Positions 6,096 through 13,982 of a DNA stretch of 15,448 nucleotides are shown piece by piece. How positions within the stretch are numbered: the first letter of the stretch is position 1; every line of letters starts with the position of its first letter. Origin of the DNA: Bacillota bacterium (GTDB taxonomy: Bacteria > Bacillota > Desulfotomaculia > Desulfotomaculales > JAJYZD01); contig JAJYZD010000066.1 in the NCBI GenBank assembly GCA_021800315.1, positions 1-15,448 on the forward strand, written 5' to 3'. The notes beneath the pieces are model-generated. The model searched no databases and was not told the origin of the DNA. It worked only from the letters and a program-made list of their open reading frames with translations. The translations under genes were made by a program, and so were the position numbers.

Positions 6096-6124
6096 TTGCC
6101 AGACGGCCCCGGACCTGGTATCAT
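6096..6124 (+). promoter_or_regulatory. Promoter of the larC-like gene
   Basis: TTGCCA (6096-6101), a 17-base spacer and TATCAT (6119-6124) form a good promoter 25 bases before the start codon, divergent from the moaA promoter. The run of eight Gs (6137-6144 region) just before ATG serves as ribosome site. Confidence 0.6.
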
Positions 6125-6148
6125 GCCGGTATAAAGGGGGGGGGCGCG

Positions 6149-7078
6149 ATGAACGTCGCCTATTTCGACTGCCGGGGGGGACTGTCCGTGCAGGCGGCCC
6201 TGGCCGCCCTGCGGGAGGCGGCCGGAGCGGAGCCGGTCGCCCAAACGCCGGCAAACCTGGCCGAAACCATCCTGGCCGGACTGGGACCCTGCCCGCCGGA
6301 AGAAAAAGAGGCCCTCTACGCCTTCGACCATCTCTTGCAGGCCCTGGCGGTAAAAACCGTCCATTTCTCGCCCCTGCCGCTGGCCCGCCTGGCCGAAGGC
6401 GCCGCCGGCTTCCTGGCCGGCGTGCCCGTACAGGGGGACGGCGGTCCGGTCACCGTTGCGGGGGCGGCCCTGGTCCGGGCCCTTAACCACGGCGGGGACC
6501 CGCCCTTCCTCTTGAAGGCCTCCGGTACCGGCCGGGGCCGGGGGGCCTTGGTGCGGGCCTACCTGGGCGGGGTCGACACCGGGGACGAGGTCGTGGTGCT
6601 GGAGACCAACCTGGACGACTTCAACCCCGAATTCCACCCCCACCTGTCCGACCTGCTCCTTACGGCCGGAGCCCTGGATGTCTTCCTCACCCCGGTGATC
6701 ATGAAAAAAGGACGCCCCGGCACCATGATAACGGTGCTGGCGCCGCCGGACACCTGGCGGGACCTGGCGCGGGTCATCCTGGACCAGTCAACCTCCCTGG
6801 GGGTGCGCTCCCGCCGGGAAAACCGCCTGGTTCTACCGCGCCGGCTGATCGAAGTGGCTACGCCTTACGGAACGGTGCGGGCCAAGGTGGCCGAGTGTCC
6901 GGACGGACGGCGGAAGGTGAAGCCGGAATACGAGGATTGCCGGAAAATCGCCCTGGCCGGCGGCCTGCCCCTGACCGAGGTTTACCGGGAAGCGCTTGCC
7001 GCGGCCTGGCGGCTGGTACCCGCCCCGGGGAAGGAAACCACCGGAAAGAATTCAGGCGCCGCGCTCGCTGATGAATAG
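6149..7078 (+). CDS. Compact LarC-like nickel-insertion protein
   Basis: A 309-residue protein. Its C-terminal half (about 146-290) is clearly LarC: VVLETNLDDFNPE (149-161), GALDVFLTPVIMKKGRPGTM (174-193), TSLGVRSRREN (215-225) and KPEYEDCRKIA (258-268). LarC is the CTP-dependent cyclometallase that puts nickel into the pyridinium bis-thiocarboxylate cofactor of lactate racemase-type enzymes. The N-terminal half is only about 145 residues instead of roughly 250. It keeps YFDC at the start, VHFSPLPL (71-78) and a GAALVRAL segment, but the usual GISGDM has become GLSVQA, and the His-rich loop and HGLLPVPAPAT segment are missing. ATG at 6149 follows a poly-G ribosome site. The frame continues far upstream, but that is moaA shadow. 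No larA, larB or larE is in the window. It may be a divergent paralogue with a changed role. Confidence 0.8.
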   Translation: MNVAYFDCRGGLSVQAALAALREAAGAEPVAQTPANLAETILAGLGPCPPEEKEALYAFDHLLQALAVKTVHFSPLPLARLAEGAAGFLAGVPVQGDGGPVTVAGAALVRALNHGGDPPFLLKASGTGRGRGALVRAYLGGVDTGDEVVVLETNLDDFNPEFHPHLSDLLLTAGALDVFLTPVIMKKGRPGTMITVLAPPDTWRDLARVILDQSTSLGVRSRRENRLVLPRRLIEVATPYGTVRAKVAECPDGRRKVKPEYEDCRKIALAGGLPLTEVYREALAAAWRLVPAPGKETTGKNSGAALADE

Positions 7079-7741
7079 CCGGCCGTCCGTGCCCAGGGAA
7101 GCCAGCAGAACCTGTTCCGGGACCAGGCCCCGGCGGCCCAGTTCGGCGGCCAGCCAGCCCTCGTTGAGCCCCGCCTGCCGGAGGTTGTCGTAAAGCACCT
7201 GCCCGTCCATGACCAGGACCGCCGGCAGGCCCTCGTACTCCGTCGTCAAACCCAGATCCGCCGGGGTGACCGGACGCTTCTGGGACCGGGGCACAACGGT
7301 CAGCTTCCCCGATGTCTCCAGGACGGCGAACTCCACGTCGCCGATGTCGGCCATTCCCGCCTCCCGCAGCTGGGTCAGCAGATCGTCCAGGTTGTAGCGG
7401 CTCCGGCGCATCTCATCCGCCATCAGGCGGCCGTTTTTGATGATCACCTGGGCCCGGCCGTCGATGAGCAGGCGGATCTTCCGGTTCCTGAGTGCCAGGT
7501 AGGAAAACCCCACCTCCAAAAAACCCAGGACAACCACGGGCAGGATGCCGTGCCACAGGGGTATGTCGGAGGACTCCATGGGAATGGCCGCCAGTTCGGC
7601 GATGATAATGGCCACCACCAGGTCGAAGGGGGAAAGCTGGCCGACCTCCCGCTTGCCCATGAGCCGCACTACCAGAAGGACGAAGAAATAGATGATGATG
7701 GTACGGTAAACGTGGTTGAGCATCGGGGTGACCAACACCAA
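7052..7741 (-). CDS. DUF421 (YetF/YrbG-type) membrane protein
   Basis: About 229 residues. It has an N-terminal membrane helix, then RLMGKREVGQLSPFDLVVAI, the hallmark of the DUF421/YetF family, two more helices (about IIIAELAAIPM and HGILPVVVLGFLEVGFSYL), and a cytoplasmic domain with LLIDGRAQVIIKNGRLM, MRRSRYNLDDLLTQLRE and FAVLETSGKLTVVPR. All are family segments. The role is unknown in most species; in Bacillus such proteins sit in spore or cell membranes. The start is uncertain: the open frame extends to GTG 7777, but GGAGGAGGGGGG lies inside that extension and best serves TTG 7741 (GTG 7738 and ATG 7723 are alternatives). The 3' end overlaps the convergent larC-like gene by 27 bp. Confidence 0.85.
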   Translation of the reverse strand: MVLVTPMLNHVYRTIIIYFFVLLVVRLMGKREVGQLSPFDLVVAIIIAELAAIPMESSDIPLWHGILPVVVLGFLEVGFSYLALRNRKIRLLIDGRAQVIIKNGRLMADEMRRSRYNLDDLLTQLREAGMADIGDVEFAVLETSGKLTVVPRSQKRPVTPADLGLTTEYEGLPAVLVMDGQVLYDNLRQAGLNEGWLAAELGRRGLVPEQVLLASLGTDGRLFISERGA

Positions 7742-7876
7742 GACCGTCCCCCCTCCTCCCGCCGCGAAAACCACCACGTACCTTCCACCGTGTTTTCATC
7801 CCCGCCGTGCACCTGGTGAGGTACGGCCGCCCGGGCCCCCGGCGGGGTAAATTACCGGCTTAAGCTCCGCGCCTTC

Positions 7877-8077
7877 CTAAAGGGTGTCACCGGCAAATAG
7901 CATCTGCAGGAGGGATGAAGTCCATACGGAGGTTCCCCGGGCGCTTATTTCCCCCGCTCGGGCCGGCTCGTTCGCGCCCGCGATCCCCTCCCGCCAGGCT
8001 TCCGGAAGGCCGCTCTCCACCGCGGCGCCCGCCGGGAGAAGTTCCATGGGGATACGCAAGGCCTGGGTGTCCGTCAA
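7877..8077 (-). CDS. Hypothetical small protein, 66 aa
   Basis: A frame from TTG 8077 to TAG 7877 starting MTDTQALRIPMELLPAGAAV and ending MLFAGDTL. I recognise no family. In its favour: third codon positions are mostly G/C like the neighbouring genes, GGGTGAT sits about 7 bases ahead of the TTG, and it starts 35 bases after the end of the hydrolase gene on the same strand. Against it: no known motif and a non-ATG start in a GC-rich area where chance frames are common. It is soluble, with no signal peptide or membrane helix. Confidence 0.35.
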   Translation of the reverse strand: MTDTQALRIPMELLPAGAAVESGLPEAWREGIAGANEPARAGEISARGTSVWTSSLLQMLFAGDTL

Positions 8078-8111
8078 TGCATCATCACCCGAATGTCTTA
8101 GGTTCGCCCGC

Positions 8112-8999
8112 CTACCCGCTCAGACCGAACACCGGTTCGTTGTCCGCGATGAACACGACGGCTTCGCCCAGGTGGCAGAGGTAGCTCACGTAGGCCAGGA
8201 CCGACGTGCGGTACAGGAGATAGGAGGCATCGCTGGCCACGGTGATCCCCAGCCGGGCCAGGAGTCTCTTGAGCAGGGAGGAAACCGGCAGGGGTTCTGC
8301 CCGCAGCAGGGTTCGCACCAGATCCACCTGGCGCAGCACGGTATCCCGGTTGCGGTCCAGGACGGCCGAAGGATAGTCAAGCGCCGGACCGTGCCCCGGG
8401 ACGGTAGCACGGGCCGGACATTCGCGCACCCTGGTCAGCGAGGCCAGGTAGGCCGGAATGTCGGTGTTGTAAGGGATGACGTGCCTGGCCAGCACGTCCG
8501 TCCCGAAGAAGCTGTCCGCGGCGAAGAGGACCCCCTCGCCCAACACCCCGACCTGGCCCAGGCTGTGCCCGCCCAGGTCTATTATGTCCAGGTCGCGGAA
8601 CCTGGCGCCCGGCCGCAGGATACCGCTGACGGACGAGGGTTGGGCCAGGAGGAACTTGTGCCGCAGGCCGGGCCAGGGAGAAGCCCCGCCCGTGAGGTAC
8701 AGCGGCTCCAGCAAGGGATTTTCGATGAACGGTGCCTCCGCCGGGGAGGCGTACACCGGCACGCCAGCCCCGGACAGCCAGGCGTTGCCGCCGATGTGGT
8801 CGGCGTGGGAGTGCGTGCTGATCACCGCCACCGGTTCCCGGTCCTGGTCGCGCAGGATCCTGACCGCCTTTTTGGCGGTCGCCGCGTCGCTACCGGCGTC
8901 GATCAGCACGACCTGTCCGGGCCCGCAGGCCACGCACCCTATATTGGTTGAACCGGCAATATAGCCGGCTCCGTCCGTCAGTTGCATGTACCCTGCCAC
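8112..8999 (-). CDS. Metallo-beta-lactamase-fold hydrolase
   Basis: About 295 residues with the full metallo-hydrolase set: VVLIDAGSD (30-38), the metal-binding STHSHADHIGG (H63, H65, D67, H68), DLGGHSLGQVGVL with the third His, AADSFFG with the bridging Asp, and ATVPGHGPALDY with the last His. These enzymes hydrolyse thioesters, lactones, phosphodiesters or nucleic acids, and this one most resembles glyoxalase-II-like members; its substrate cannot be told. A helical C-terminal tail of about 90 residues follows. The open frame runs back to 9170, but the first 57 codons are non-conserved; GGAGGT just before GTG 8999 decides the start (ATG 8987 is the alternative). It is divergent from the liv operon and shares the 9000-9204 spacer with it. 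Confidence 0.85.
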   Translation of the reverse strand: MAGYMQLTDGAGYIAGSTNIGCVACGPGQVVLIDAGSDAATAKKAVRILRDQDREPVAVISTHSHADHIGGNAWLSGAGVPVYASPAEAPFIENPLLEPLYLTGGASPWPGLRHKFLLAQPSSVSGILRPGARFRDLDIIDLGGHSLGQVGVLGEGVLFAADSFFGTDVLARHVIPYNTDIPAYLASLTRVRECPARATVPGHGPALDYPSAVLDRNRDTVLRQVDLVRTLLRAEPLPVSSLLKRLLARLGITVASDASYLLYRTSVLAYVSYLCHLGEAVVFIADNEPVFGLSG

Positions 9000-9105
9000 A
9001 GCGACCTCCGTCCGACCGGTTTTGTCCGGTACTTTCGCGTCTTGCGCCGCCGATTCCTTCCCCCGGCGGAGAAAATCCGCATCCCCGATACCTGAACGAC
9101 GATTA

Positions 9106-9134
9106 ACAATATGACCAAAATTCCCCCGGGGCAA
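9106..9134 (-). promoter_or_regulatory. Candidate promoter of the hydrolase gene
   Basis: On the minus strand TTGCCC (9129-9134), a 17-base spacer and TATTGT (9106-9111) match the sigma-70 layout, about 107 bases before the GTG start. The plus-strand promoter of livK must lie in the same 9000-9204 spacer, but I cannot place a clear one. Confidence 0.4.
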
Positions 9135-9204
9135 GGGAAACCCTCCCCTTTGTCGAAATAATTCCCCCAATCAAAACATTTCCAAAAGGAGAGGTGGTCT
9201 GTAG

Positions 9205-10476
9205 ATGTTCATGTTCCGCTCACGGCGCCGCTTGCCCGTCATCCTGGCGGTGGTGACCGCCCTCGTCCTCGTGGCGGTCCTCGCGGGTTGCGGCACCAGT
9301 GGTTCCACAGCCTCCAGTGTTCCCAGCCAGATTACCATCGGCACCCTCTATGCCCAATCGGGCGCTTTCGCTACCGCCAGCATGGGCGAGTACCAGGGCC
9401 TGCAGTTCTGGGCCAACCAGGTCAACAAGAACGGCGGCGTGCTGGTCAAAGCCTACAACAAGAAGATACCGGTCAAAATCATAGCCTACAACGACAACAG
9501 CGACACGGCCACCGCCGGCAACCTTTACAACCAGTTGATCACCCAGAACAAGGTCAACATGCTGGTGGCGGACTTCGGTTCGGTCCTCACCTCGGTGGCC
9601 GTACCCATCGCCAAGGAACACAAGGTGCTCCTGTATGATCCGACCGGAACCGGGGCCAGCTTCTTCACCCCGGACAACCCGTACCTGGTCCTGACCTCGC
9701 TGCCTTCCTCGGGAATCTGGCCGACTTCCCTGGCCAACTTCCTGCTCGAGAAGAAGATCGGCAAAATCGCGGTGGTGTACGCCTCCAACGACTTCGACCA
9801 GTCCCAGGCCAAGACCCTCAAGAGCATCCTGGCCGGCGGCGGCGTGACCCCCGTCTACTACCAGGCCGTGCCCACCTCGACCAAGAATTACGGCGTCATC
9901 CTGAGCGACATCGCGGCCAAGAAGCCCGACGCCGTAATCGAATTCGGGTATGACACGAACGACATCGCCTTCCTGCAGGGCATCAGGAACGGCGGCTACA
10001 AGTTCAACATGGTCTTCACCGTCTTCCCCGGCCAGCAGTTAGCCCTGATCGACAAGGCGGTGGGCAACGCGGGCGTGGCGTATACCTACAGCTATCCGAC
10101 CCCGCCGCTCTTCGGCTATAACAACGTCAACTACGGCCTGGGTCTGAATGCCTTCGTCAAGACCTACGAGGCGGCCAACAACGTCAAGAACGTCAACTTC
10201 CTCAACATCGCCGGATACACCGCCGGCCTGGTCATCCAGAAGTCGCTGGAGAACGCGGCCAGCCTCAAGGCGAAAGACCTGCGCGCGGCCGTGAACACCT
10301 TCTCGGGCAGCATGAACACCCTGGACGGCGCCTTCAAGATCGATCCCGCCACCGGCGCCCAGGAGGGTGAACTCCTGCCGGTCGCCCAGTTCCAGCCTTC
10401 GGGCGGCACCCTGAAGCCGGTCATCGTCTACCCGGCCAATCTGGCCACCGGCAAAGCGGTCTACCCGGCTCCTTAA
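9205..10476 (+). CDS. livK: ABC importer substrate-binding lipoprotein (LivK type)
   Basis: A 423-residue lipoprotein. Residues 5-9 are basic, 11-27 hydrophobic, and the lipobox VLAGC puts the lipidated Cys at 29. The mature part begins QITIGTLYAQSGAFATASMG, the standard opening of periplasmic-binding fold type I proteins of the Leu/Ile/Val/amide family, and contains KIGKIAVVYASNDFDQSQ at the hinge between lobes. It would capture an amino acid, amide or related ligand outside the membrane and deliver it to LivHM. ATG 9205 has AAAGGAGAGGTGG 8 bases ahead; ATG 9211 is a less likely alternative. It is the first gene of the complete livKHMGF set, with a 119-base spacer containing a hairpin before livH. 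The real ligand is not evident from sequence. Confidence 0.93.
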   Translation: MFMFRSRRRLPVILAVVTALVLVAVLAGCGTSGSTASSVPSQITIGTLYAQSGAFATASMGEYQGLQFWANQVNKNGGVLVKAYNKKIPVKIIAYNDNSDTATAGNLYNQLITQNKVNMLVADFGSVLTSVAVPIAKEHKVLLYDPTGTGASFFTPDNPYLVLTSLPSSGIWPTSLANFLLEKKIGKIAVVYASNDFDQSQAKTLKSILAGGGVTPVYYQAVPTSTKNYGVILSDIAAKKPDAVIEFGYDTNDIAFLQGIRNGGYKFNMVFTVFPGQQLALIDKAVGNAGVAYTYSYPTPPLFGYNNVNYGLGLNAFVKTYEAANNVKNVNFLNIAGYTAGLVIQKSLENAASLKAKDLRAAVNTFSGSMNTLDGAFKIDPATGAQEGELLPVAQFQPSGGTLKPVIVYPANLATGKAVYPAP

Positions 10477-10505
10477 ACGGGAATTCCAACCGGCAGCCTG
10501 ATCAG

Positions 10506-10537
10506 CGGGAGCCCCGGCATGCGGTGAGGGGCTCCCG
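10506..10537 (+). terminator. Intergenic hairpin between livK and livH
   Basis: CGGGAGCCCC (10506-10515) pairs perfectly with GGGGCTCCCG (10528-10537) around a 12-base loop, 30 bases after the livK stop. No T tract follows, so it is probably not a full terminator. It more likely protects the livK mRNA 3' end or reduces read-through, so that the binding protein is made in excess over the permease. Confidence 0.5.
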
Positions 10538-10595
10538 CCCCTTGTAGGGGGGCCGGTTGAACCTGCCCGGCGCACAGAAAGGATGGTCACCCGAT

Positions 10596-11471
10596 ATGTT
10601 GGAGTTTTCCCTCATCGCCGGGATCCTGTTCGGCCTCTTTTTCGCCCTGGTGGGCATGGGTTTGAACCTCGTCTTCGGCGTAATGCGCATCGTCAACCTG
10701 GCCCACGGCGACTTCATGATGCTGGGCGCCTTCGGCGCCTTCTGGGCCTACAACCTGCTGGGCTGGAACCCGCTGGTAACCATTCCCGTACAAGGCCTGG
10801 CTTTCGTCCTGGCCGGTATGGCCCTTTATTATCTCCTGGTGCCCCGCCTCGTGGCCCTGAAGGATTTCGAGATGATTTCCCTGGTCCTGTTCTTCGGGCT
10901 TTCCCAGACCATTGAGGCGCTGGCCGTGCTCGCTTTCGGCAACAACCCGCGATCCATCTTCCAGCCCGTCTTTGGCCAAGCCCCGGTGCACTTCCTCGGC
11001 CGGACCTTTCCGGTCGCCTGGCCGGTCAGCGCCGCGGTGAGCTTGTTTTTCCTGATCCTGGTCTACTTTTATCTTTACCGCACCCGGGCCGGCTACGCCA
11101 CCAGGGCGGTCATGGCCAGCCGCGACGAGGCCTCGGCCAGCGGCGTCAATGTCGACCGGATCTCGGCCCTGACCTTCGGCCTGGGCCTCCTGCTGGCCTC
11201 GGTGGCCGGCATGCTCAGCCTGTTCATGCTGGGTTCGGTAAGTCCCGATTTCGGCGGCAACATAACCATCACCGCGTTTGCCGTGATCGTCTTCGGCGGT
11301 TTGGGCGACCCGGTGGGAACCGTGCTGGGCGGCCTGCTTTACGGCATCGGCCTGATGGTGATGGAAAGCTACCTGTCCTCCTGGGCCAACATCCTGCCCT
11401 ACGTCCTGCTTCTGGCCACCCTCCTGGTCAAACCGGGCGGCATCATGGGAAAGGAGGTCCGCCATGTTTAG
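10596..11471 (+). CDS. livH: Branched-chain amino acid ABC permease LivH
   Basis: A 291-residue hydrophobic permease with about eight membrane helices. It opens FSLIAGILFGLFFALVGMGL and has the LivH signature VFGVMRIVNLAHGDFMMLGA (about 27-46). The cytoplasmic coupling loop reads RAVMASRDEASASGVNV, and the late segment AVIVFGGLGDPVGTVLGGL (about 234-252) is also typical. It forms the membrane channel as a heterodimer with LivM. ATG 10596 is chosen over the frame opening at 10557 because homology begins there; AAAGGA lies 12 bases upstream. The last 8 bp overlap livM, which has a strong ribosome site inside livH, so translation is coupled. Confidence 0.94.
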   Translation: MLEFSLIAGILFGLFFALVGMGLNLVFGVMRIVNLAHGDFMMLGAFGAFWAYNLLGWNPLVTIPVQGLAFVLAGMALYYLLVPRLVALKDFEMISLVLFFGLSQTIEALAVLAFGNNPRSIFQPVFGQAPVHFLGRTFPVAWPVSAAVSLFFLILVYFYLYRTRAGYATRAVMASRDEASASGVNVDRISALTFGLGLLLASVAGMLSLFMLGSVSPDFGGNITITAFAVIVFGGLGDPVGTVLGGLLYGIGLMVMESYLSSWANILPYVLLLATLLVKPGGIMGKEVRHV

Positions 11472-12381
11472 GAAACCGCTCGACCTGGGGCTGGTCGTCC
11501 TCATCCCCGTGCTGTTCGCCCTGGCTCCCCTCGCCTACAACAACCAACTCCTGCTCTTCAACGCCATGGTGTTTCTGGCGCTGGCCCAGGGCATCAACAT
11601 CATTTACGGCTTTACCGGCTACCTGCCCTTCGGCTACGTGGGCTTTTTCGGAGCCGGAGCCTACGGGGCCTCCCTGACGGTCATGTTCCTCCATCTGCCG
11701 GCGCCGGTAGCGGTCCTTCTCGGCGGTCTGACGGCTCTGGCGCTCGGTCTCGTCCTCTCCCCGCTCCTGCGCCTTTCCGGCGTCTATTTCGCCATCGCGT
11801 CCCTGGCCGCCTCCGAGGCCGTCTATTACGTGATAGCCAACCCCGGCCTGGTCAACATCACCAAGGGACCGTACGGCGTCAGCCTGGACAGGGTCTACTC
11901 CCCCGAGTTCAGTTACCTGGTCATGGCCGTAATCGTAGGCCTGGTCACGGCGGTGGTAGTCTATCTCAAGCGCTCCCACCTCGGCCTGTCCCTGAAGGCG
12001 GTGCGGGACGACCCCCTGAGTTCGGAGACGGCCGGCATTGACGTAAAACGCCAGCGGATGCTGGCCTGGAGTTGGAGCGCCCTTTTCGCCGGTCTGACCG
12101 GCGCCGTTTTCGCCTGGCAGATATCGGTCTTTTATCCGGGCACGGTCTTCGACCCCAGCATTTCCATTTTCGCCATCGTTTTCACCCTCTTCGGCGGGGC
12201 CGGCACGGTTTTGGGCCCGATCCTGGGCACCGTGGTACTCTACGGCGTCTACAACCTGATCGGCATCACCGAACCCCAGTACTTTCAGTTGATCTACGGA
12301 GTCCTCATCATGGTGCTGGTACTCTTCCTGCCGGAGGGCATCGTCTCCCTGCTGAAAAGGGGTGGCGCCAATGTCCTCTGA
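11464..12381 (+). CDS. livM: Branched-chain amino acid ABC permease LivM
   Basis: A 305-residue permease with about eight to nine helices. Family segments are IIYGFTGYLPFGYVGFFGAG (about 43-62), SGVYFAIASLAASEAVYYV (about 105-123), the coupling loop KAVRDDPLSSETAGIDVKRQ (about 179-198) and VFTLFGGAGTVLGPILGT (about 239-256). It pairs with LivH to form the translocation path and contacts the LivG/LivF ATPases through the coupling loop. ATG 11464 is served by AAAGGAGGT with ideal spacing inside livH. Its end overlaps livG by 11 bp. Confidence 0.94.
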   Translation: MFRKPLDLGLVVLIPVLFALAPLAYNNQLLLFNAMVFLALAQGINIIYGFTGYLPFGYVGFFGAGAYGASLTVMFLHLPAPVAVLLGGLTALALGLVLSPLLRLSGVYFAIASLAASEAVYYVIANPGLVNITKGPYGVSLDRVYSPEFSYLVMAVIVGLVTAVVVYLKRSHLGLSLKAVRDDPLSSETAGIDVKRQRMLAWSWSALFAGLTGAVFAWQISVFYPGTVFDPSISIFAIVFTLFGGAGTVLGPILGTVVLYGVYNLIGITEPQYFQLIYGVLIMVLVLFLPEGIVSLLKRGGANVL

Positions 12382-13078
12382 GGCGGTTTTGACGGCCCGC
12401 GACCTGGGTATCAGCTTCGGCAACCTCAAAGCGGTGGACGGCATCAGCCTCGACCTGAAACCCGGCGAAATCATGGGGCTGGTGGGACCCAACGGTTCCG
12501 GCAAGACCACTCTGGTGAACCTTGTCTCCGGCCTGTACCGGCCCGACCGCGGCGAAGTACGGCTGGGAGGGCGGAAGGTTACCGGCCTTGCGCCCCACCA
12601 CCTGGCCAGGTTGGGCCTCAACCGGACCTTCCAGGTGCCCAAACCCTTTCATACGTTGACGGTGCGCGAAAACGTGGAACTGGCCGCTTTCTACACCCGG
12701 CAGGAACCGCACACGGCGGAAAAGGCCCTGGAATTCACCGAACTGGCCCCCCTGGCCGACCGCCTGGCCGGGAGCCTGAACGTGGGCCAGCAGAAGCTGC
12801 TGGATCTGGCCCGGGCCCTGGCCACCGGCCCCCGCATCCTGCTGGTGGACGAACTGGGAGCGGGACTCGGACCCATGGAACTGGACCAGGTGGCGGCCAA
12901 ACTCCTGGAACTGGCCGGGACGGGGGTCGCGCTCCTGGTGGTGGAACATCTTCTGGCCTTCTTGAACCAGCTCACGTCCCGCGTGCTGGTCATGAACGCC
13001 GGGACCAGGATTTTCGAGGGAAAGCTGGCCGCGGCCGCCGAGGATCCCCTGGTGGTCGAAGTCTTTTTGGGGGGGTAG
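12371..13078 (+). CDS. livG: Branched-chain amino acid ABC transporter ATPase LivG
   Basis: A 235-residue ATPase with Walker A GPNGSGKTT (39-47), Q-loop region NRTFQVPKPFHTLTV, Walker B ILLVDELGAGL and H-loop VVEHLLAFL. The ABC signature reads LNVGQQKLLDLARAL, so the usual LSxGQ Ser is replaced by Asn. The protein is about 15-20 residues shorter than typical LivG, mostly in the helical region. With LivF it energises the LivHM permease on the cytoplasmic face. ATG 12371 has AAAAGGGGTGG at good distance and lies within the end of livM; the frame also permits GTG 12362. livF begins 6 bases after its stop. Confidence 0.92.
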   Translation: MSSEAVLTARDLGISFGNLKAVDGISLDLKPGEIMGLVGPNGSGKTTLVNLVSGLYRPDRGEVRLGGRKVTGLAPHHLARLGLNRTFQVPKPFHTLTVRENVELAAFYTRQEPHTAEKALEFTELAPLADRLAGSLNVGQQKLLDLARALATGPRILLVDELGAGLGPMELDQVAAKLLELAGTGVALLVVEHLLAFLNQLTSRVLVMNAGTRIFEGKLAAAAEDPLVVEVFLGG

Positions 13079-13083
13079 GGTTT

Positions 13084-13797
13084 TTGCAAGGCTTATTGGA
13101 AGTGACCGGCCTGGCGGGCGGCTACGGCCCCCTGCAGGTGCTCTGGGACATCGACCTGAACGTTAACGAGAGTGAAACCGTGGTCCTCCTCGGCCCCAAC
13201 GGGGCGGGGAAAACCACCCTGCTCAAGGCCCTGGTGGGCCTGACCCCTCCCCGCACGGGAGGCATCCTGTTCCAGGGCCGGCCGATCGAAAAGCTGCGCA
13301 CCGACCAGAAAATATGCCTGGGGATCTCGTTCATGACGGAAATGGGCGTGTTCACCAACCTTACGGTGGAGGAAAACCTCCGCCTGGGCGGTTACCACCA
13401 GCCGCGGGACCAGGTAAACAACCGCATCGGGGAATTCTACACCCTGTTCCCCGACCTGCACGGGCACCGGCACCACCTGGCCGGCGCGCTGTCCGGCGGC
13501 CAGCGCAAGATGCTGGGCCTGGTCAAGGCCTTCATGTCCCAACCCCGGCTGGTCATCATGGACGAACCTTCCTCCGGTCTGTCGCCCCGCTTTGTGGGGG
13601 AAGTGGTGAAGATGCTCTCGCGCCTGCGGACCGAAGGGGTCAGTTTCCTGATCGCCGAACAAAACGTCAAGTTCCTGGAGATAGCGGACCGGGTCTACGT
13701 CCTGGACGGCGGCCGGATCAATTTCAGCGGCACCGTGGAGGAACTGAAATCCAACCAGGCCATCAACGAAGCCTACTTCGGGCTCAAGGGGCACTGA
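13084..13797 (+). CDS. livF: Branched-chain amino acid ABC transporter ATPase LivF
   Basis: A 237-residue ATPase with Walker A GPNGAGKTT, signature LSGGQRKMLGLVKAFM, Walker B LVIMDEPSSGLSP and the terminal IAEQNVKFLEIADRVYVL. The Gln in AEQN, in place of the H-loop His, is usual for LivF. The C-terminal EELKSNQAINEAYFG is also the common LivF ending. The TTG start at 13084 follows the GGGGGGTAGGG tail of livG; TTG 13096 is the alternative. It is the last gene of the operon, and an intrinsic terminator follows at 13813. Confidence 0.93.
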   Translation: MQGLLEVTGLAGGYGPLQVLWDIDLNVNESETVVLLGPNGAGKTTLLKALVGLTPPRTGGILFQGRPIEKLRTDQKICLGISFMTEMGVFTNLTVEENLRLGGYHQPRDQVNNRIGEFYTLFPDLHGHRHHLAGALSGGQRKMLGLVKAFMSQPRLVIMDEPSSGLSPRFVGEVVKMLSRLRTEGVSFLIAEQNVKFLEIADRVYVLDGGRINFSGTVEELKSNQAINEAYFGLKGH

Positions 13798-13812
13798 GCC
13801 CTTCAAGTGGAA

Positions 13813-13845
13813 CGGGGACCCGGACCATGGTCCCCGGTTCTTTTT
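13813..13845 (+). terminator. Intrinsic terminator of the liv operon
   Basis: CGGGGACC (13813-13820) and GGTCCCCG (13829-13836) form a perfect 8-bp stem with an 8-base loop, followed by GTTCTTTTT. It starts 15 bases after the livF stop codon. A very similar element recurs at 14685. Confidence 0.85.
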
Positions 13846-13982
13846 GCCGGCAACAGCGCGGTCATCGGCACCCTCGTCGGATACGGCAGGCGTGGCACGG
13901 TGAGCGCCAGCCGGAACCTCAAGACAGACGGCATGGACAGCAGGTCCGGCAGCCTCAACCCCCGGGACAAGGAGCGGGAAGG

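Noticed and set aside
4925..6148. Long upstream extension of the larC-like frame (717 codons in total)
   Set aside because: The part before 6149 is antisense to moaA, Arg/Gln/Pro-rich and without homology; a promoter and ribosome site lie right before 6149.
10587..12642. 305- and 399-codon minus-strand frames over livH-livG
   Set aside because: Rich in Gln, Gly, Asp and His, as antisense of membrane-protein codons typically is, and opposite clearly conserved liv genes.
13846..13982. Possible gene in the spacer after the liv terminator
   Set aside because: Frames on both strands are open but show no start with ribosome site and no known motif; treated as spacer.
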